From assembly GCF_003390915.1 (NCBI RefSeq), contig NZ_QMEM01000005.1, forward strand, positions 62,001 to 126,000: 64,000 nucleotides of DNA, given 5' to 3'. The notes under the pieces are model-generated. The model did not search any database. It had not been told where the DNA came from and saw only the letters and a list, made by a program, of their open reading frames with translations. Below are positions 53,692-63,111 of the stretch, piece after piece. This DNA comes from Lewinella sp. IMCC34183 (GTDB lineage Bacteria > Bacteroidota > Bacteroidia > Chitinophagales > Saprospiraceae). How positions within the stretch are numbered: the stretch's first letter is position 1; every line of letters starts with the position of its first letter. A program made the position numbers and the translations under genes.

Positions 53692-54402
53692 CTAATTGTC
53701 AAACCGGAGCCGCAGGGAGATGCCCGCCTCCCAGGCGGCGTAGGCCACCGTGCTGTGTTCCAGGTGAAATTCGGTAGGGGTGGGTGCGTAGCTCACGAAC
53801 GGCTCGATACCCACCACGAAGCGGTCGGCAATGTAGTGTTCATAGCCACCGAAGAGGCGCAGGCTATAGGGGCTATACGTAAAGGGGGGACGGTTGGAAG
53901 AACCGAAGTAAAAGGTGGTTTCCATGAGCGGATCGCCTACCCAGCGGGCCAGGGTACCCCCTACCCCGACCAGGAAGCGGTCGTTGTCGGGACCGTAATC
54001 GAAGTGATACAGCACGGCCGCGGGCGCCTCGATCGCCATGTATACGATACGGTTCTCGCCGGTCAGCGTGCTGAAGGCGGTATCCTGCCGGCTCTCGCTG
54101 ACGTCGTAGCGGTATCGCCGGCGGCTGACGTCGATCCCGACGCGCACCGATAGCCGCGAGGTGATCGCGTACTCCAGGTAGCCCCCGACGGTATACCCAA
54201 TGGCTACGCCGCTGCCCCCCGCGGTGTAGGCGAGTACGCCTTCCGAGAAGTCCTTCCGGGCGCGGGACTCCACAAAGTGGGTCCGGGGCGTAACGTGCAC
54301 ACCCATATCCAGGCGCTGCTGGGCAGCGGCCGGAGAACACAGAGCCAGAACCGCTAAACATACAAGCGCCAGAAGGCGAATACAATGCACGGGAATTCTC
54401 AT
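53692..54402 (-). CDS. Outer-membrane beta-barrel protein, paralogue 1
   Basis: A 236-residue exported barrel. Signal peptide (LLALVCLAVLALCSPAAAQ), then RLDMGVHVTPRTHFVESR, VGGYLEYAITSRLSVRVGIDVSRRRYRYDV, NRIVYMAIEAPAAVLYHFDYG, LFGGYEHYIADRFVVGIEPFVSYAPT and a final strand AGISLRLRFDN. It is clearly related to the protein at 57187-57888 (same strand order, same Q-x-LD-GVH start and LRLR-DN end). Function unknown. Divergent from the GH13 gene, 181 bp apart. Confidence 0.82.
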   Translation of the reverse strand: MRIPVHCIRLLALVCLAVLALCSPAAAQQRLDMGVHVTPRTHFVESRARKDFSEGVLAYTAGGSGVAIGYTVGGYLEYAITSRLSVRVGIDVSRRRYRYDVSESRQDTAFSTLTGENRIVYMAIEAPAAVLYHFDYGPDNDRFLVGVGGTLARWVGDPLMETTFYFGSSNRPPFTYSPYSLRLFGGYEHYIADRFVVGIEPFVSYAPTPTEFHLEHSTVAYAAWEAGISLRLRFDN

Positions 54403-54583
54403 CCAGTTACTTCAGTGGGGGGTCTAATTTCTTGTTGCTACAAACACCTGCCGGCGGGATAGGTCGCGCGGATGCGGACTTTAACATTTGCGACTTTGTC
54501 GTGGGTCGCCCGAATGGCAAAATCTACCCCGTGTGCACCGCGCCGGGGCTGGTGGCCCTTACCTTGGCGGCTAAAACGTCCAC

Positions 54584-56428
54584 GTGCTCCCCGTTCGTCT
54601 CTGTCTACTCGCGGCCCTGCTGTGCTGGGAAACCGCCGCCGCCCAGGATTTCCGTGTCGAGCCCCCCAATTGGTGGGCCGGCATGCGCGACAGTACCCTG
54701 CAGCTCCTCATCCACGGAACCGACGCGGGCAGCCTAACCCTCACGGTCGACGCGCCGGGCGTCCGCCTTGCCGGCACGCATACGGCCGACAGCCCTAATT
54801 ACCTGTTCGCGGACCTGGTGATTGCCCCGGACGCGCCGGCGGGTACCGTGACCCTCACCTTTCAGCGCGACGGGCGCACGGTGCGCACCTACCCCTACGC
54901 GCTACGGGAGCGGGAACGGACACCGGAAAGCTACGCGGGCTTCGACGCCGCCGACGCCATCTACCTGATCACGCCGGACCGCTTCGCCAATGGAGACCCC
55001 ACCAACGACGTGGTCGATGCGCTACGGGAGACCGTGGTCGACCGCAGCGAGGGGTACGCCCGCCACGGCGGCGACCTGCGGGGCATCACCGACCACCTCG
55101 GATACATCGACAGTATGGGCTTCACCGCCGTCTGGCCCAGCCCGGTCCTGGAAAACGACATGCATGCGTACTCCTACCACGGCTACGCGATAACGGATTA
55201 CTACGCGGTCGACCCGCGCTTCGGCTCGCTCTCCGACTACCGCGCGCTGGCCGACGCGGCCCGCGAACGGGGCATCAAGCTGATCCAGGACCAGGTCGTC
55301 AACCACTGCGGCAGCGGACACTGGTGGATGGAAGACCTGCCCTTCGCCGACTGGCTGAACCACCAGGGCGAGCCGGTCATTACCAACCACCGCCGCACCA
55401 CCCACCAGGATCCTTACGCCGCCCGGGTGGACGCCGACCTGCTGACTACCGGCTGGTTCGTCGAGACCATGCCGGACCTCAACCAGCGGAACCCGTTCGT
55501 AGCCAACTACCTTATCCAGAATAGCCTCTGGTGGATCGAGACCCTTGGGCTCGGCGGCGTCCGGCAGGATACTTACCCCTACCCCGACGCCGACTTCCTG
55601 GCCCGGTGGTCGTGCCGCATCATGGAGGAGTACCCCAACTTCGCCATCGTGGGCGAGGAGTGGGCCTATAATCCCGCCATCGTGGCTTACTGGCAGCGGG
55701 GCAAGGTGAACGCGGACGGTTACGTTTCCTGTCTGCCCAGCGTGATGGACTTCCCCATTCAGGCCGCCCTCAATACCGCCCTGAACGAAGACGAGGGCTG
55801 GGACACGGGACTGATCAAGCTCTACGAAGCCCTGTCGAATGACTTTCAGTACGCCGCCCCCCAAGACATCATGGTATTCGCGGAGAACCACGACATGGAC
55901 CGCCTGGCCACCCAGCTCCACGGTGACGTTGACCTGATCAAGATGGCCCTGACCTACCTGGCGACGGTGCGCGGCATCCCCCAGTTCTACTACGGCTCCG
56001 AGGTCCTGCTAGACAACGACGAGGCCCCCGGTGACCACGGGGTGATCCGCACCGACATGCCCGGTGGCTGGGCGGACGACGCCGTGAGCGCGTTCACGGG
56101 GAAGGGGCTCACCGCCGACCAGCTCGGGGTACAGGATCACCTGCGTACCTTGCTCAATTGGCGGGGCCGGCATCCGGTCGTCGCTACCGGCAATACCCTC
56201 CACTTCGTGCCGCAGGACGGCACTTACGTCTACGGCCGCTACGACGACAGCGAGCGCGTCGTGGTGGTGATGAACAAGAACGACCGGGCCGTCACCCTGC
56301 CCCCGGACCGCTACCGCCAACTCTGGGGAGCATCCACCACCGCTACCCCGCTCGACGGTCCGGCCCAGGAGATCGCGGCCGGACTCACCGTACCGGGGCG
56401 GTCGGCTACCGTTTTCGTCCTGCAGTAA
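54584..56428 (+). CDS. Cyclomaltodextrinase-like GH13 glycoside hydrolase
   Basis: A 614-residue exported enzyme. Signal peptide 1-20 (VRLCLLAALLCWETAAA), an N-terminal immunoglobulin-like domain (about 21-110) as in cyclomaltodextrinases, the GH13 barrel (about 120-520) and a C-terminal beta domain. Catalytic residues are D329 in GVRQDTYPY, E358 in VGEEWAYN and D437 in AENHDMDR. It resembles SusA/NplT-type periplasmic enzymes that split cyclic or linear malto-oligosaccharides, complementing the surface enzyme at 30739. The start is GTG at 54584; TACCTTGG a few bases upstream is one mismatch from a -7 box. Confidence 0.92.
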   Translation: MLPVRLCLLAALLCWETAAAQDFRVEPPNWWAGMRDSTLQLLIHGTDAGSLTLTVDAPGVRLAGTHTADSPNYLFADLVIAPDAPAGTVTLTFQRDGRTVRTYPYALRERERTPESYAGFDAADAIYLITPDRFANGDPTNDVVDALRETVVDRSEGYARHGGDLRGITDHLGYIDSMGFTAVWPSPVLENDMHAYSYHGYAITDYYAVDPRFGSLSDYRALADAARERGIKLIQDQVVNHCGSGHWWMEDLPFADWLNHQGEPVITNHRRTTHQDPYAARVDADLLTTGWFVETMPDLNQRNPFVANYLIQNSLWWIETLGLGGVRQDTYPYPDADFLARWSCRIMEEYPNFAIVGEEWAYNPAIVAYWQRGKVNADGYVSCLPSVMDFPIQAALNTALNEDEGWDTGLIKLYEALSNDFQYAAPQDIMVFAENHDMDRLATQLHGDVDLIKMALTYLATVRGIPQFYYGSEVLLDNDEAPGDHGVIRTDMPGGWADDAVSAFTGKGLTADQLGVQDHLRTLLNWRGRHPVVATGNTLHFVPQDGTYVYGRYDDSERVVVVMNKNDRAVTLPPDRYRQLWGASTTATPLDGPAQEIAAGLTVPGRSATVFVLQ

Positions 56429-56604
56429 ACCGGCGTTCCCGCGGATTGCGGAGCCAGGCCCAGCGGGCGCTGCCGCAGGTGCAACGATCCCTACCGGGGA
56501 GCAGCGCAGACGGGTAGCCCACCGCGAAAGTCGTCGGGCGAAACAGGAGCGGACGGTGGCCAGCAGCCGGGAACGTACCTTAAGTCTTCTACAACTTATA
56601 TCCA

Positions 56605-57198
56605 ATGCCCCACCCCTACCTGTCCCCGCGCCGCGAGGGCGACCACCACGATACGGTGAGTATGCGTTGCCTGGACCAGGGCGGTGCGGCAGCCTACCAC
56701 CGGGCCGTCGACCGCTTCTATGCCGTGGGCTCCTGGCACGAGCTCAACTCCGCCCTGCGCACGCACTTCCAGCTCTGTGACGGCGGCGGCAAGCCGGTCG
56801 AACGGCGACCGCGGGTGGGCGATACCATCCGTATTGACCTGGCCGGACCGGGCAGCCGCAGCGGGGGCGGTTACGATTGGGTAGCGGTGACCCTGCTCGA
56901 CTCGGGGGAGGAGCCTTTGCCCTTCGTGGCGATGTCTATCGTCCCCTGTGCCGACCCGCGGTCCGCAACCACTGACGTGGCACACTTCTACGCGGCCGGC
57001 GCCGTGAACACCTTCGTGCTGCGGCGGCTCGGCGACTGCCTGCTGGCCGAGGTACACGGGCGCAACGAGGTGCCGAACGTCGGCACGGGCCCGCTGGTCG
57101 ACCGCCTACGCAATGAGGCCATCGCGTTGGCCGGCCGGGTGGGGTTCAGCCAGGTACAGTGGAAAGACTGGACCGACGGGCTGGTGTCAGTTGTCTAG
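56605..57198 (+). CDS. Conserved-type protein of unknown function
   Basis: A 197-residue soluble protein without signal or membrane segments. It has YHRAVDRFYAVGSWHELNSALRTHFQL near residue 31, VERRPRVGDTIRIDLAGPGS, GGYDWVAVTLLD and a C-terminal RVGFSQVQWKDWTDGLV. The GDxIRIDxxGPG/GYDWV pattern recalls proteins I associate with Bacteroidota genomes but I cannot assign a family. Its last 12 bp overlap the end of the barrel gene on the opposite strand. The start at ATG 56605 is the first in frame after the amylase. Confidence 0.75.
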   Translation: MPHPYLSPRREGDHHDTVSMRCLDQGGAAAYHRAVDRFYAVGSWHELNSALRTHFQLCDGGGKPVERRPRVGDTIRIDLAGPGSRSGGGYDWVAVTLLDSGEEPLPFVAMSIVPCADPRSATTDVAHFYAAGAVNTFVLRRLGDCLLAEVHGRNEVPNVGTGPLVDRLRNEAIALAGRVGFSQVQWKDWTDGLVSVV

Positions 57199-57888
57199 CC
57201 GCAGGCGCAGGGATAGTCCGGCCTCTACCCGTACCGTAGTGGTGGTCGTGCGCTCGAGGTCGAAGCGGGTGGGAACGTAAGAAAGGTAGGGCTCCACTCC
57301 CACGATCACGGACGGGGACAGGTTGTGCTCGTAGCCCCCGAAGACCGTCAGCGAATGGGCGGGGTAGCTGATCTTGTCCTTAGCAGAACCCCGATCAGCA
57401 AAACTTGTAAAGGCACGCGGCATACCCGTATTCCGGGTGAGGGTGGTGGCCACGCCGAGCAGGTAGCTGTCGCCGTTGTTGAGGTAATCGAAGCGGTAAA
57501 TGATAGCCAGGGGAACCTCGATACTCGTAAAGACGATCTGATTCGAACCCCGCACCACGCTGTCGGACTCAATGAACACCCGCTCCACGGCGTAGCGGTT
57601 GCGCTTATACGACAGGTCGATACCGCTGCGTACGAACCAGTGGGGGGTGACCTCGTACTCCAGGTATACGCCGCCACCGGCGGCCATAGAGAGCCCGTCC
57701 AGTCCCCGCGTGTAACTGCCGCTGGCCGGTGGGTCGTAGCGGTCGGAGGAGGAGAGGTAGCGCAGCTGGGGAGAGAAGTGTATCCCCACGTCGAGGGGCG
57801 ACTGCCCACGTACTCCGAGGGAGAACAGGGTAAGGAGTAGCAACAGCAGCGGCAGCCGGCGGGCGGCACGGAAAGGCAGGTTGGGCAT
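57187..57888 (-). CDS. Outer-membrane beta-barrel protein, paralogue 2
   Basis: A 233-residue exported barrel. Signal peptide (ARRLPLLLLLLTLFSLGVRGQ), then SPLDVGIHFSPQLRYLSS, GGGVYLEYEVTPHWFVRSGIDLSYKRNRYAVE, NQIVFTSIEVPLAIIYRFDYL, TVFGGYEHNLSPSVIVGVEPYLSYVPTRF and a final VEAGLSLRLRLDN. It parallels the protein at 53692-54402 strand by strand. ATG at 57888 gives the signal peptide; longer frames add low-quality sequence. The role is unknown. Confidence 0.83.
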   Translation of the reverse strand: MPNLPFRAARRLPLLLLLLTLFSLGVRGQSPLDVGIHFSPQLRYLSSSDRYDPPASGSYTRGLDGLSMAAGGGVYLEYEVTPHWFVRSGIDLSYKRNRYAVERVFIESDSVVRGSNQIVFTSIEVPLAIIYRFDYLNNGDSYLLGVATTLTRNTGMPRAFTSFADRGSAKDKISYPAHSLTVFGGYEHNLSPSVIVGVEPYLSYVPTRFDLERTTTTTVRVEAGLSLRLRLDN

Positions 57889-58038
57889 TAAATTTGGCTT
57901 GGGGCGGTGGGAATAACCACCGTGAGACGCGCCGGCGGGGGCACCGTCACGCGCCGGGGATGTTAAAAAATCCGGCGGCCCGCCGGGCACGACAAAGGGC
58001 GGCGGGGGGCATACGCAATATTCCCCCGGCAGGACCGT

Positions 58039-58046
58039 ATATTTGC
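58039..58046 (+). promoter_or_regulatory. -7 promoter element of secDF
   Basis: TATATTTG is an exact TAnnTTTG match, 122 nt before the secDF ATG. No good TTTG partner lies 19-21 nt upstream. The rest of the 279-bp gap between the barrel gene and secDF is GC-rich and has no gene. Confidence 0.4.
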
Positions 58047-58167
58047 GGCCCTTCGCGCTATCGGGTCTGGGAGGCCCCGTACGCGAAGTCCTATTCACCA
58101 TCCTTCTTCAATGGTGGTGGTCCGCCCGTTTCCGACGGCGGCCCCGCCGGAACCTAAATTTTTAACT

Positions 58168-61100
58168 ATGCAAGGCAAGGGACTTATTAAGTTTTTCCTT
58201 GTGGTCATGATCCTCGTGACGGTTGCGCAGTACCTGTTTGTCTTCCCCACCAACGCCGTGGAGAACGACGCCGACAATTACGCGCAGGACCTGACGGGAG
58301 AAGACTCAGGCGAAGCGTACCGCATTGCTCGCGCGTCCTATCTGGACAGCATCTCCGACCAGGAAGTCTTCCGGCTTCCGCTCATCAAATCGTACACCTA
58401 CCAGGACCTCAAGGCCCAGCAGCTCGCGCTCGGCCTCGACCTGAAAGGCGGCATGTCCGTCGTTCTGCAGGTAGACCTCAGGGAGTTCCTGAGAAGCCTG
58501 GCCCGTAATACCAAGGACCCCACCTTTGAAGAAGCCATCAACGCAGCCTCCCAAGCTCAGCAGAACGCCGACGACGATTTTATCACCCTGTTCGGCGACG
58601 CCTGGATCGCGAATTCCGGCGACAAGACGCTGGCCTCGATCTTTTCGCGCAACGATGCCCTCCGCGACCAGATAGGCATCAACACCAGCGACGCCGAGGT
58701 AATCCGTATCCTGCGTGAGAAGGCCGATGAAACGGTGCAACTCACCTACGACATGCTGCGTCGCCGGATCGACGAGCTCGGGGTAGTACAGCCCAACGTG
58801 AGCCTCGACGCCGAGCGCGACCTGATCCTGGTCGAGCTCCCCGGCGTAGAGAACCCCGAGCGGGCGCGCAGCTTCCTGCAGGCCGCCGCCAACCTCGAGT
58901 TCTACGACGTGCTCAACATCGACCAGGCCACCGTCAATGCCCTGATCCAGGCCGACCAGCTGCTCGAGCGCCGCGTGGCCCTGGCCGCCGGCCGCGACAG
59001 CTCGGAGCTCTCGACTACCGAGATCGTCCTCGACACCACCTTTGCAGTCGACGAGAACGGCAACCTGCTCGACAGCATCGCCTCCATCGACGAGCGGGAA
59101 GTGCCCCGGCAAACCGCCGGCCCCCTGTTCTCGATCCTGACCCCCAACCAGGGTAATCTCGGCCCCGCTGTCGTAGGTATCGCCCGCAACAGCGACCGGC
59201 AGCAGGTCATGCAGTACCTCACCGACCCCGAGGTAGCCCGCCTGTTCCCCCGCAACGCGATCTACCGCTGGGCCGACGCGCCCCTGCAACTCGACGCCGA
59301 CGGTACCACCGCCGACCTCTACCAGCTGTACCAGCTCAACCTGCCCCGCGGCGGCGAAGCTCCCCTCACGGGCGAGTACGTCACCCGTGCCAGTTCCGGT
59401 CCCGACCCCGACGGGCAGGTGGCCGTCAACCTCAGCATGAACTCCGAGGGCAGCCGCATCTGGGCCCGCATGACCACCGAAGCCGCCAACGACGGCAACC
59501 GGCAGGTAGCGATCGTGCTCGACAGCGCGGTGGTCTCCGCACCCAGCGTTCGCGGCCCCATCACCGGGGGCAGCACGAGCATCACCGGTGACTTCACCGT
59601 GCAGGAGGGTACTGACCTGGCCAATATCCTCCAGGTAGGTCGCCTCCCCGCCCGCTTGGAGATCATTCAGGAAAGCATCGTAGGTCCCTCGCTGGGCGAA
59701 TCGAATATCCGCAGCTCCATCACCGCCCTGGTGATCGGTTTCGGCCTGGTGTTGGCCTTCATGCTATTCTACTACGGCGGCGCCGGCGTGGTGGCCATCG
59801 TGGCCCTGATCCTGAACCTCGTGTTCATCTTCGGTGCCCTGGCCAGCCTCGGTACGGTACTCACCCTGCCCGGCATCGCCGGTATCCTGCTCACGATCGG
59901 TATGGCCGTTGACGCCAACGTGATCATCTACGAGCGCGTCCGTGAGGAACTCCGGGCCGGCAAGACGGTACCCAATGCCGTACGCGACGGCTTCGGCAAC
60001 TCCTACTCGGCGATCATCGACGCCAACGTGACCACCATCATCGTGGCTGCGGTACTGGCCTACTTCGGCCTAGGCCCCATCAAGGGCTTCGCCGTGGTAC
60101 TGATCGTGGGCGTACTGGCTTCGCTCTTCACCGCCGTACTGGTGGGCCGCCTGATGGTCGACTACTGGGTGGAGAAGAAGGGAACCATGAGCTTCTGGAC
60201 CGCCGGCAGCAAGAACCTCTTCGCCGACGTCAACGTGGACTGGCTCAGTTACCGCAAGCTCGCCTACGGCGTGAGCGGCGCGCTGGTGCTGGCCTCCCTG
60301 GTGGCGATCTTCGTACGCGGCTTCGACCTTGGCGTCGACTTCCGCGGCGGCTACTCCTACACCGTCGTACTGGCCGAGGACGTGACCGCCCAGGATCTCC
60401 GCTCCGCGCTCGAGGGCCCGCTGCAAGGTACTCCGACCATCAAGTCGGTCGACAGCGACAATACCTTCAACGTCACCACCAACTACCTGGTCGACGAGAC
60501 CGGCCTGATCGACGGACGCGAACCGCAGGAGATAGTCCTCGGGGCCCTCTTCGAGGGCGTCCGTACGGCCACCGGCGAGGGCGACCTCACGGTCGAGACC
60601 TTCGGGGATATCGAGGCCAACAGCGGCTCCCACATCGTCAGCGTCAGCAAGGTAGGCCCCACGATCGCCGACGACATCAAGCGCTCCGCCCTCTGGGCCG
60701 GCGTGGTCGCCCTGCTGGGTATCTTCCTGTACCTGCTCCTGCGCTTCAAGGGTAAGCGGTTCTCGACGGGTGCCGTAGTGGCCCTGTTCCACGACACCGT
60801 CATCACGATGGGCGTCTTCGCGGCCTGCTGGGGCTGGATCGGCTTCAACATGGAGGTTGACCAGGCCTTTATCGCCGCCATCCTGACCGTGATCGGCTAC
60901 TCGATCAACGATACGGTGGTTGTGTTCGACCGCATCCGCGAGTACCTGAACAACCACGTCAGCCAGGATAAGAAGACGATGATCAACAACGCCGTGAGCA
61001 GCACCATCAGCCGCACGGTGATGACCTCGTTCACGACCATCCTCGTCGTCCTGGTGCTCTTTCTGTTCGGTGGTGCCAGCATCAAAGGCTTTGCCTTCGC

Positions 61101-61230
61101 ACTGCTGGTGGGCATCGTGGTCGGTACCTACTCCTCGATCTTCATCGCTACGCCGATCGTGTACGACCTTACGGACGAGGCGGAAGTTCGTGAGATCAAG
61201 ACGCCGGAGAACAGCTCCGTAGGCGTATAA
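58168..61230 (+). CDS. secDF: Protein translocase SecDF fusion
   Basis: A 1020-residue fused SecD-SecF of the inner membrane that uses the proton gradient to pull proteins through SecYEG. SecD part: first helix (LIKFFLVVMILVTVAQYLFVFP), P1 domain with LALGLDLKGGMSVVLQVDLRE and RRRIDELGVVQPNV, and the helix bundle with GIAGILLTIGMAVDANVIIYERVREELRAG. SecF part from about residue 695: VDFRGGYSYTV and the second bundle with LTVIGYSINDTVVVFDRIREYL. Bacteroidota carry this fusion with a long SecD loop. The ATG at 58168 was chosen because it starts the first helix. Ends with a strong hairpin. Confidence 0.96.
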   Translation: MQGKGLIKFFLVVMILVTVAQYLFVFPTNAVENDADNYAQDLTGEDSGEAYRIARASYLDSISDQEVFRLPLIKSYTYQDLKAQQLALGLDLKGGMSVVLQVDLREFLRSLARNTKDPTFEEAINAASQAQQNADDDFITLFGDAWIANSGDKTLASIFSRNDALRDQIGINTSDAEVIRILREKADETVQLTYDMLRRRIDELGVVQPNVSLDAERDLILVELPGVENPERARSFLQAAANLEFYDVLNIDQATVNALIQADQLLERRVALAAGRDSSELSTTEIVLDTTFAVDENGNLLDSIASIDEREVPRQTAGPLFSILTPNQGNLGPAVVGIARNSDRQQVMQYLTDPEVARLFPRNAIYRWADAPLQLDADGTTADLYQLYQLNLPRGGEAPLTGEYVTRASSGPDPDGQVAVNLSMNSEGSRIWARMTTEAANDGNRQVAIVLDSAVVSAPSVRGPITGGSTSITGDFTVQEGTDLANILQVGRLPARLEIIQESIVGPSLGESNIRSSITALVIGFGLVLAFMLFYYGGAGVVAIVALILNLVFIFGALASLGTVLTLPGIAGILLTIGMAVDANVIIYERVREELRAGKTVPNAVRDGFGNSYSAIIDANVTTIIVAAVLAYFGLGPIKGFAVVLIVGVLASLFTAVLVGRLMVDYWVEKKGTMSFWTAGSKNLFADVNVDWLSYRKLAYGVSGALVLASLVAIFVRGFDLGVDFRGGYSYTVVLAEDVTAQDLRSALEGPLQGTPTIKSVDSDNTFNVTTNYLVDETGLIDGREPQEIVLGALFEGVRTATGEGDLTVETFGDIEANSGSHIVSVSKVGPTIADDIKRSALWAGVVALLGIFLYLLLRFKGKRFSTGAVVALFHDTVITMGVFAACWGWIGFNMEVDQAFIAAILTVIGYSINDTVVVFDRIREYLNNHVSQDKKTMINNAVSSTISRTVMTSFTTILVVLVLFLFGGASIKGFAFALLVGIVVGTYSSIFIATPIVYDLTDEAEVREIKTPENSSVGV

Positions 61231-61254
61231 ACCGGTCGTCCTCCCACGGCCTAC

Positions 61255-61290
61255 ACGATGCCCCGTCCGGTTCTCCGGGTGGGGCATCGT
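61255..61290. terminator. Hairpin terminator between secDF and the VOC relic
   Basis: ACGATGCCCC (61255-61264) and GGGGCATCGT (61281-61290) pair perfectly around a 16-nt loop that can pair further. It lies 24 bp after the secDF stop and 3 bp before the stop of the convergent gene. TTTA follows on the plus strand, so the T tract is short. Confidence 0.7.
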
Positions 61291-61293
61291 CGT

Positions 61294-61697
61294 TTAGTTG
61301 CTCCCCACGAATACCCACGACACCCCAAAACGGTCGGTCAGCTGCCCGTAGGTACCGAAGGGGGCCGCTGCGAGCGGCATATAGAGGTGTTCGTTCCGGT
61401 CGGCTCCCTCCGACAGTTCAGCGAATACGCGCTTCAGCTCGCCGTCCGATTCTCCCGTGAGGTAGATGCTGAAAGTATTGCCCGGTCGGCGTGCCAGTCG
61501 GTGGCGGAAAATTCCACCCTGTCGCTTTTCAGGTAGGCGTTGATGATCAGGTCGTGCTTTTCGGGAGGAAATTGCTCTCGCATGGGCGTGTCGCCGGTCC
61601 GGACGAGCTTCAGCTCCCCGCCGAAAATGCGGTGATAGGTGGTCATGGCGTCAGCGCAGTTGCCGGTGAACAGCAGGAAAGGTGTGGTGTAAAGCAT
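61294..61697 (-). pseudogene. VOC/PhnB-like (glyoxalase-fold) gene with a frameshift
   Basis: The first 72 or so codons read MLYTTPFLLFTGNCADAMTT and on to VEFSATDWHA, typical of PhnB-like VOC proteins. After this the original frame soon ends, but the next frame continues the family perfectly: PGNTFSIYLTGESDGELKRV, then HLYMPLAAAPFGTYGQLTDR, FGVSWVFVGSN and a stop at 61294. One base is missing near 61482-61485; with it the protein would have 134 residues. It is either a recent pseudogene or a sequencing error. Function of such VOC proteins is mostly unknown. Confidence 0.85.
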
Positions 61698-61847
61698 GGT
61701 CGCTTGGATTTAAAGATCCTTTCCAAATTTAATCGCTGTCCGCGCATATTTGAAGGCGGAGGAAACGCAGGTGCAGGGGTCGTTGGCCAAACCCGCCAGC
61801 GTCCGCAGCGAACATCTTTTTCCTATACTTGTCCCCCTTACCAAATC

Positions 61848-63011
61848 ATGCAAGCAATGGCTAGAAAACTAAGAATGGGAATGGTAGGCGGCGGTCGCGG
61901 CGCCTTCATCGGCGGCGTGCACCGGATCGCCGCGGCAATCGACCAGCAGATCGAGCTGGTCTGCGGCGCCTTCAGCTCCAACCCCGAACGCTCGCGACTC
62001 TCGGGGGAGGATTTTTTCCTGCCCGCCGACCGGGTCTACGGCTCCTACGAGGAAATGATCCGGAAAGAAAAGGAGCTCCCGGAGGGAGAACGAATGGACT
62101 TCGTGTCGATCGTAACGCCCAACCACGTCCACTTCGGCCCGGCCAAGCTGGCGCTGGAAAACGGGTTTCACGTAGTCTGTGACAAACCTCTTGCCTTCAG
62201 CGTCGACGAGGCCCGGCAGCTGGTCGCCCTGGTCGAGAAGACCGGCCTGACCTTCGCCCTGACCCACAATTACACCGGTTACCCCATGGTCAAGCAGGCC
62301 CGGGCCATGATTCGGGACGGCAAGCTGGGCAAGGTGCGCAAGATCGTCGTGGAGTACCCGCAGGGCTGGCTGGCCGACAAGAAGGAGGACACGGACAACA
62401 AACAGGCGAGCTGGCGCTCCGACCCCGAGAAATCGGGACTTGGCGGCGCGATGGGCGACATCGGCACCCACGCCGAGAACCTGGCCGAGTACGTCACCGG
62501 CCTCAAGATCACCGAGGTCTGCGCCGACCTGACTTCCTACGTCGAGGGTCGCCGGCTCGACGACGACGCCAACATCCTGCTCCACTTCGAGGAAGGCGCC
62601 AAGGGCGTACTGCACTGCTCCCAGATCTGCGTCGGGGAAGAGAACGGCCTCAACATCCGCGTCTGGGGCGAAACCGGCGGCCTGGAGTGGCACCAACAGG
62701 AGCCCAACACCCTGATCTACAAGCGGCACGAGCAACCGGCCATTCATTACCGCACCGGCGTCGGCGAGCTCGACGAAGCCGCCGTAGCCGCCCAGCGCGT
62801 ACCGCCTCCCGGTCACCCCGAAGGCTACTTGGAGGCCTTTGCCAACATCTACAAGAACTTTGCCGCTACCGTCCGCGCCGGCATGGAAGGTCGTGAGCCC
62901 ACCGCCATCGAAAGCGACTTCCCCACCGTGCACGACGGCCTGCGGGGCATGCGCTTCGTCGAGGTAGTCGTGGAGAACGCCGATAGTGAGGAGAAGTGGA
63001 GTCGGGTTTAG
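61848..63011 (+). CDS. Gfo/Idh/MocA family oxidoreductase
   Basis: A 387-residue NAD(P)-dependent sugar oxidoreductase. The Rossmann motif is RMGMVGGGRGAFIGGVHR (9-26), followed by SIVTPNHVHFGPAKLALENG, the catalytic-lysine motif CDKPLAFS, and the C-terminal domain with GDIGTHAENLAEYVTG (H of the active site) and RVWGETGGLEWHQQEPN-type strands. Members oxidise sugars, inositols or amino sugars. A start at ATG 61857 is equally possible. TATACTTG (61824-61831) is one mismatch from a -7 box. A sugar porter gene faces it across the repeat block, suggesting a shared sugar theme. Confidence 0.92.
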   Translation: MQAMARKLRMGMVGGGRGAFIGGVHRIAAAIDQQIELVCGAFSSNPERSRLSGEDFFLPADRVYGSYEEMIRKEKELPEGERMDFVSIVTPNHVHFGPAKLALENGFHVVCDKPLAFSVDEARQLVALVEKTGLTFALTHNYTGYPMVKQARAMIRDGKLGKVRKIVVEYPQGWLADKKEDTDNKQASWRSDPEKSGLGGAMGDIGTHAENLAEYVTGLKITEVCADLTSYVEGRRLDDDANILLHFEEGAKGVLHCSQICVGEENGLNIRVWGETGGLEWHQQEPNTLIYKRHEQPAIHYRTGVGELDEAAVAAQRVPPPGHPEGYLEAFANIYKNFAATVRAGMEGREPTAIESDFPTVHDGLRGMRFVEVVVENADSEEKWSRV

Positions 63012-63035
63012 TTCTGTAGTTCTGTAGTTCTGTAG
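63009..63035 (+). repeat. Short GTAGTTCT tandem block
   Basis: About three copies of GTAGTTCT, the same unit as at 9873-9988, overlap the stop codon of the Gfo/Idh gene and end with GTAG. Seventy-seven bp of unique sequence follow before the 33-bp repeats. Confidence 0.9.
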
Positions 63036-63111
63036 TCGGGTAGCAGGGTCATCACTGGGCAGCTACGATGGCCACTTAGTATTGTCCAATAGCGAGGCGT
63101 AGCCAAGCGGG

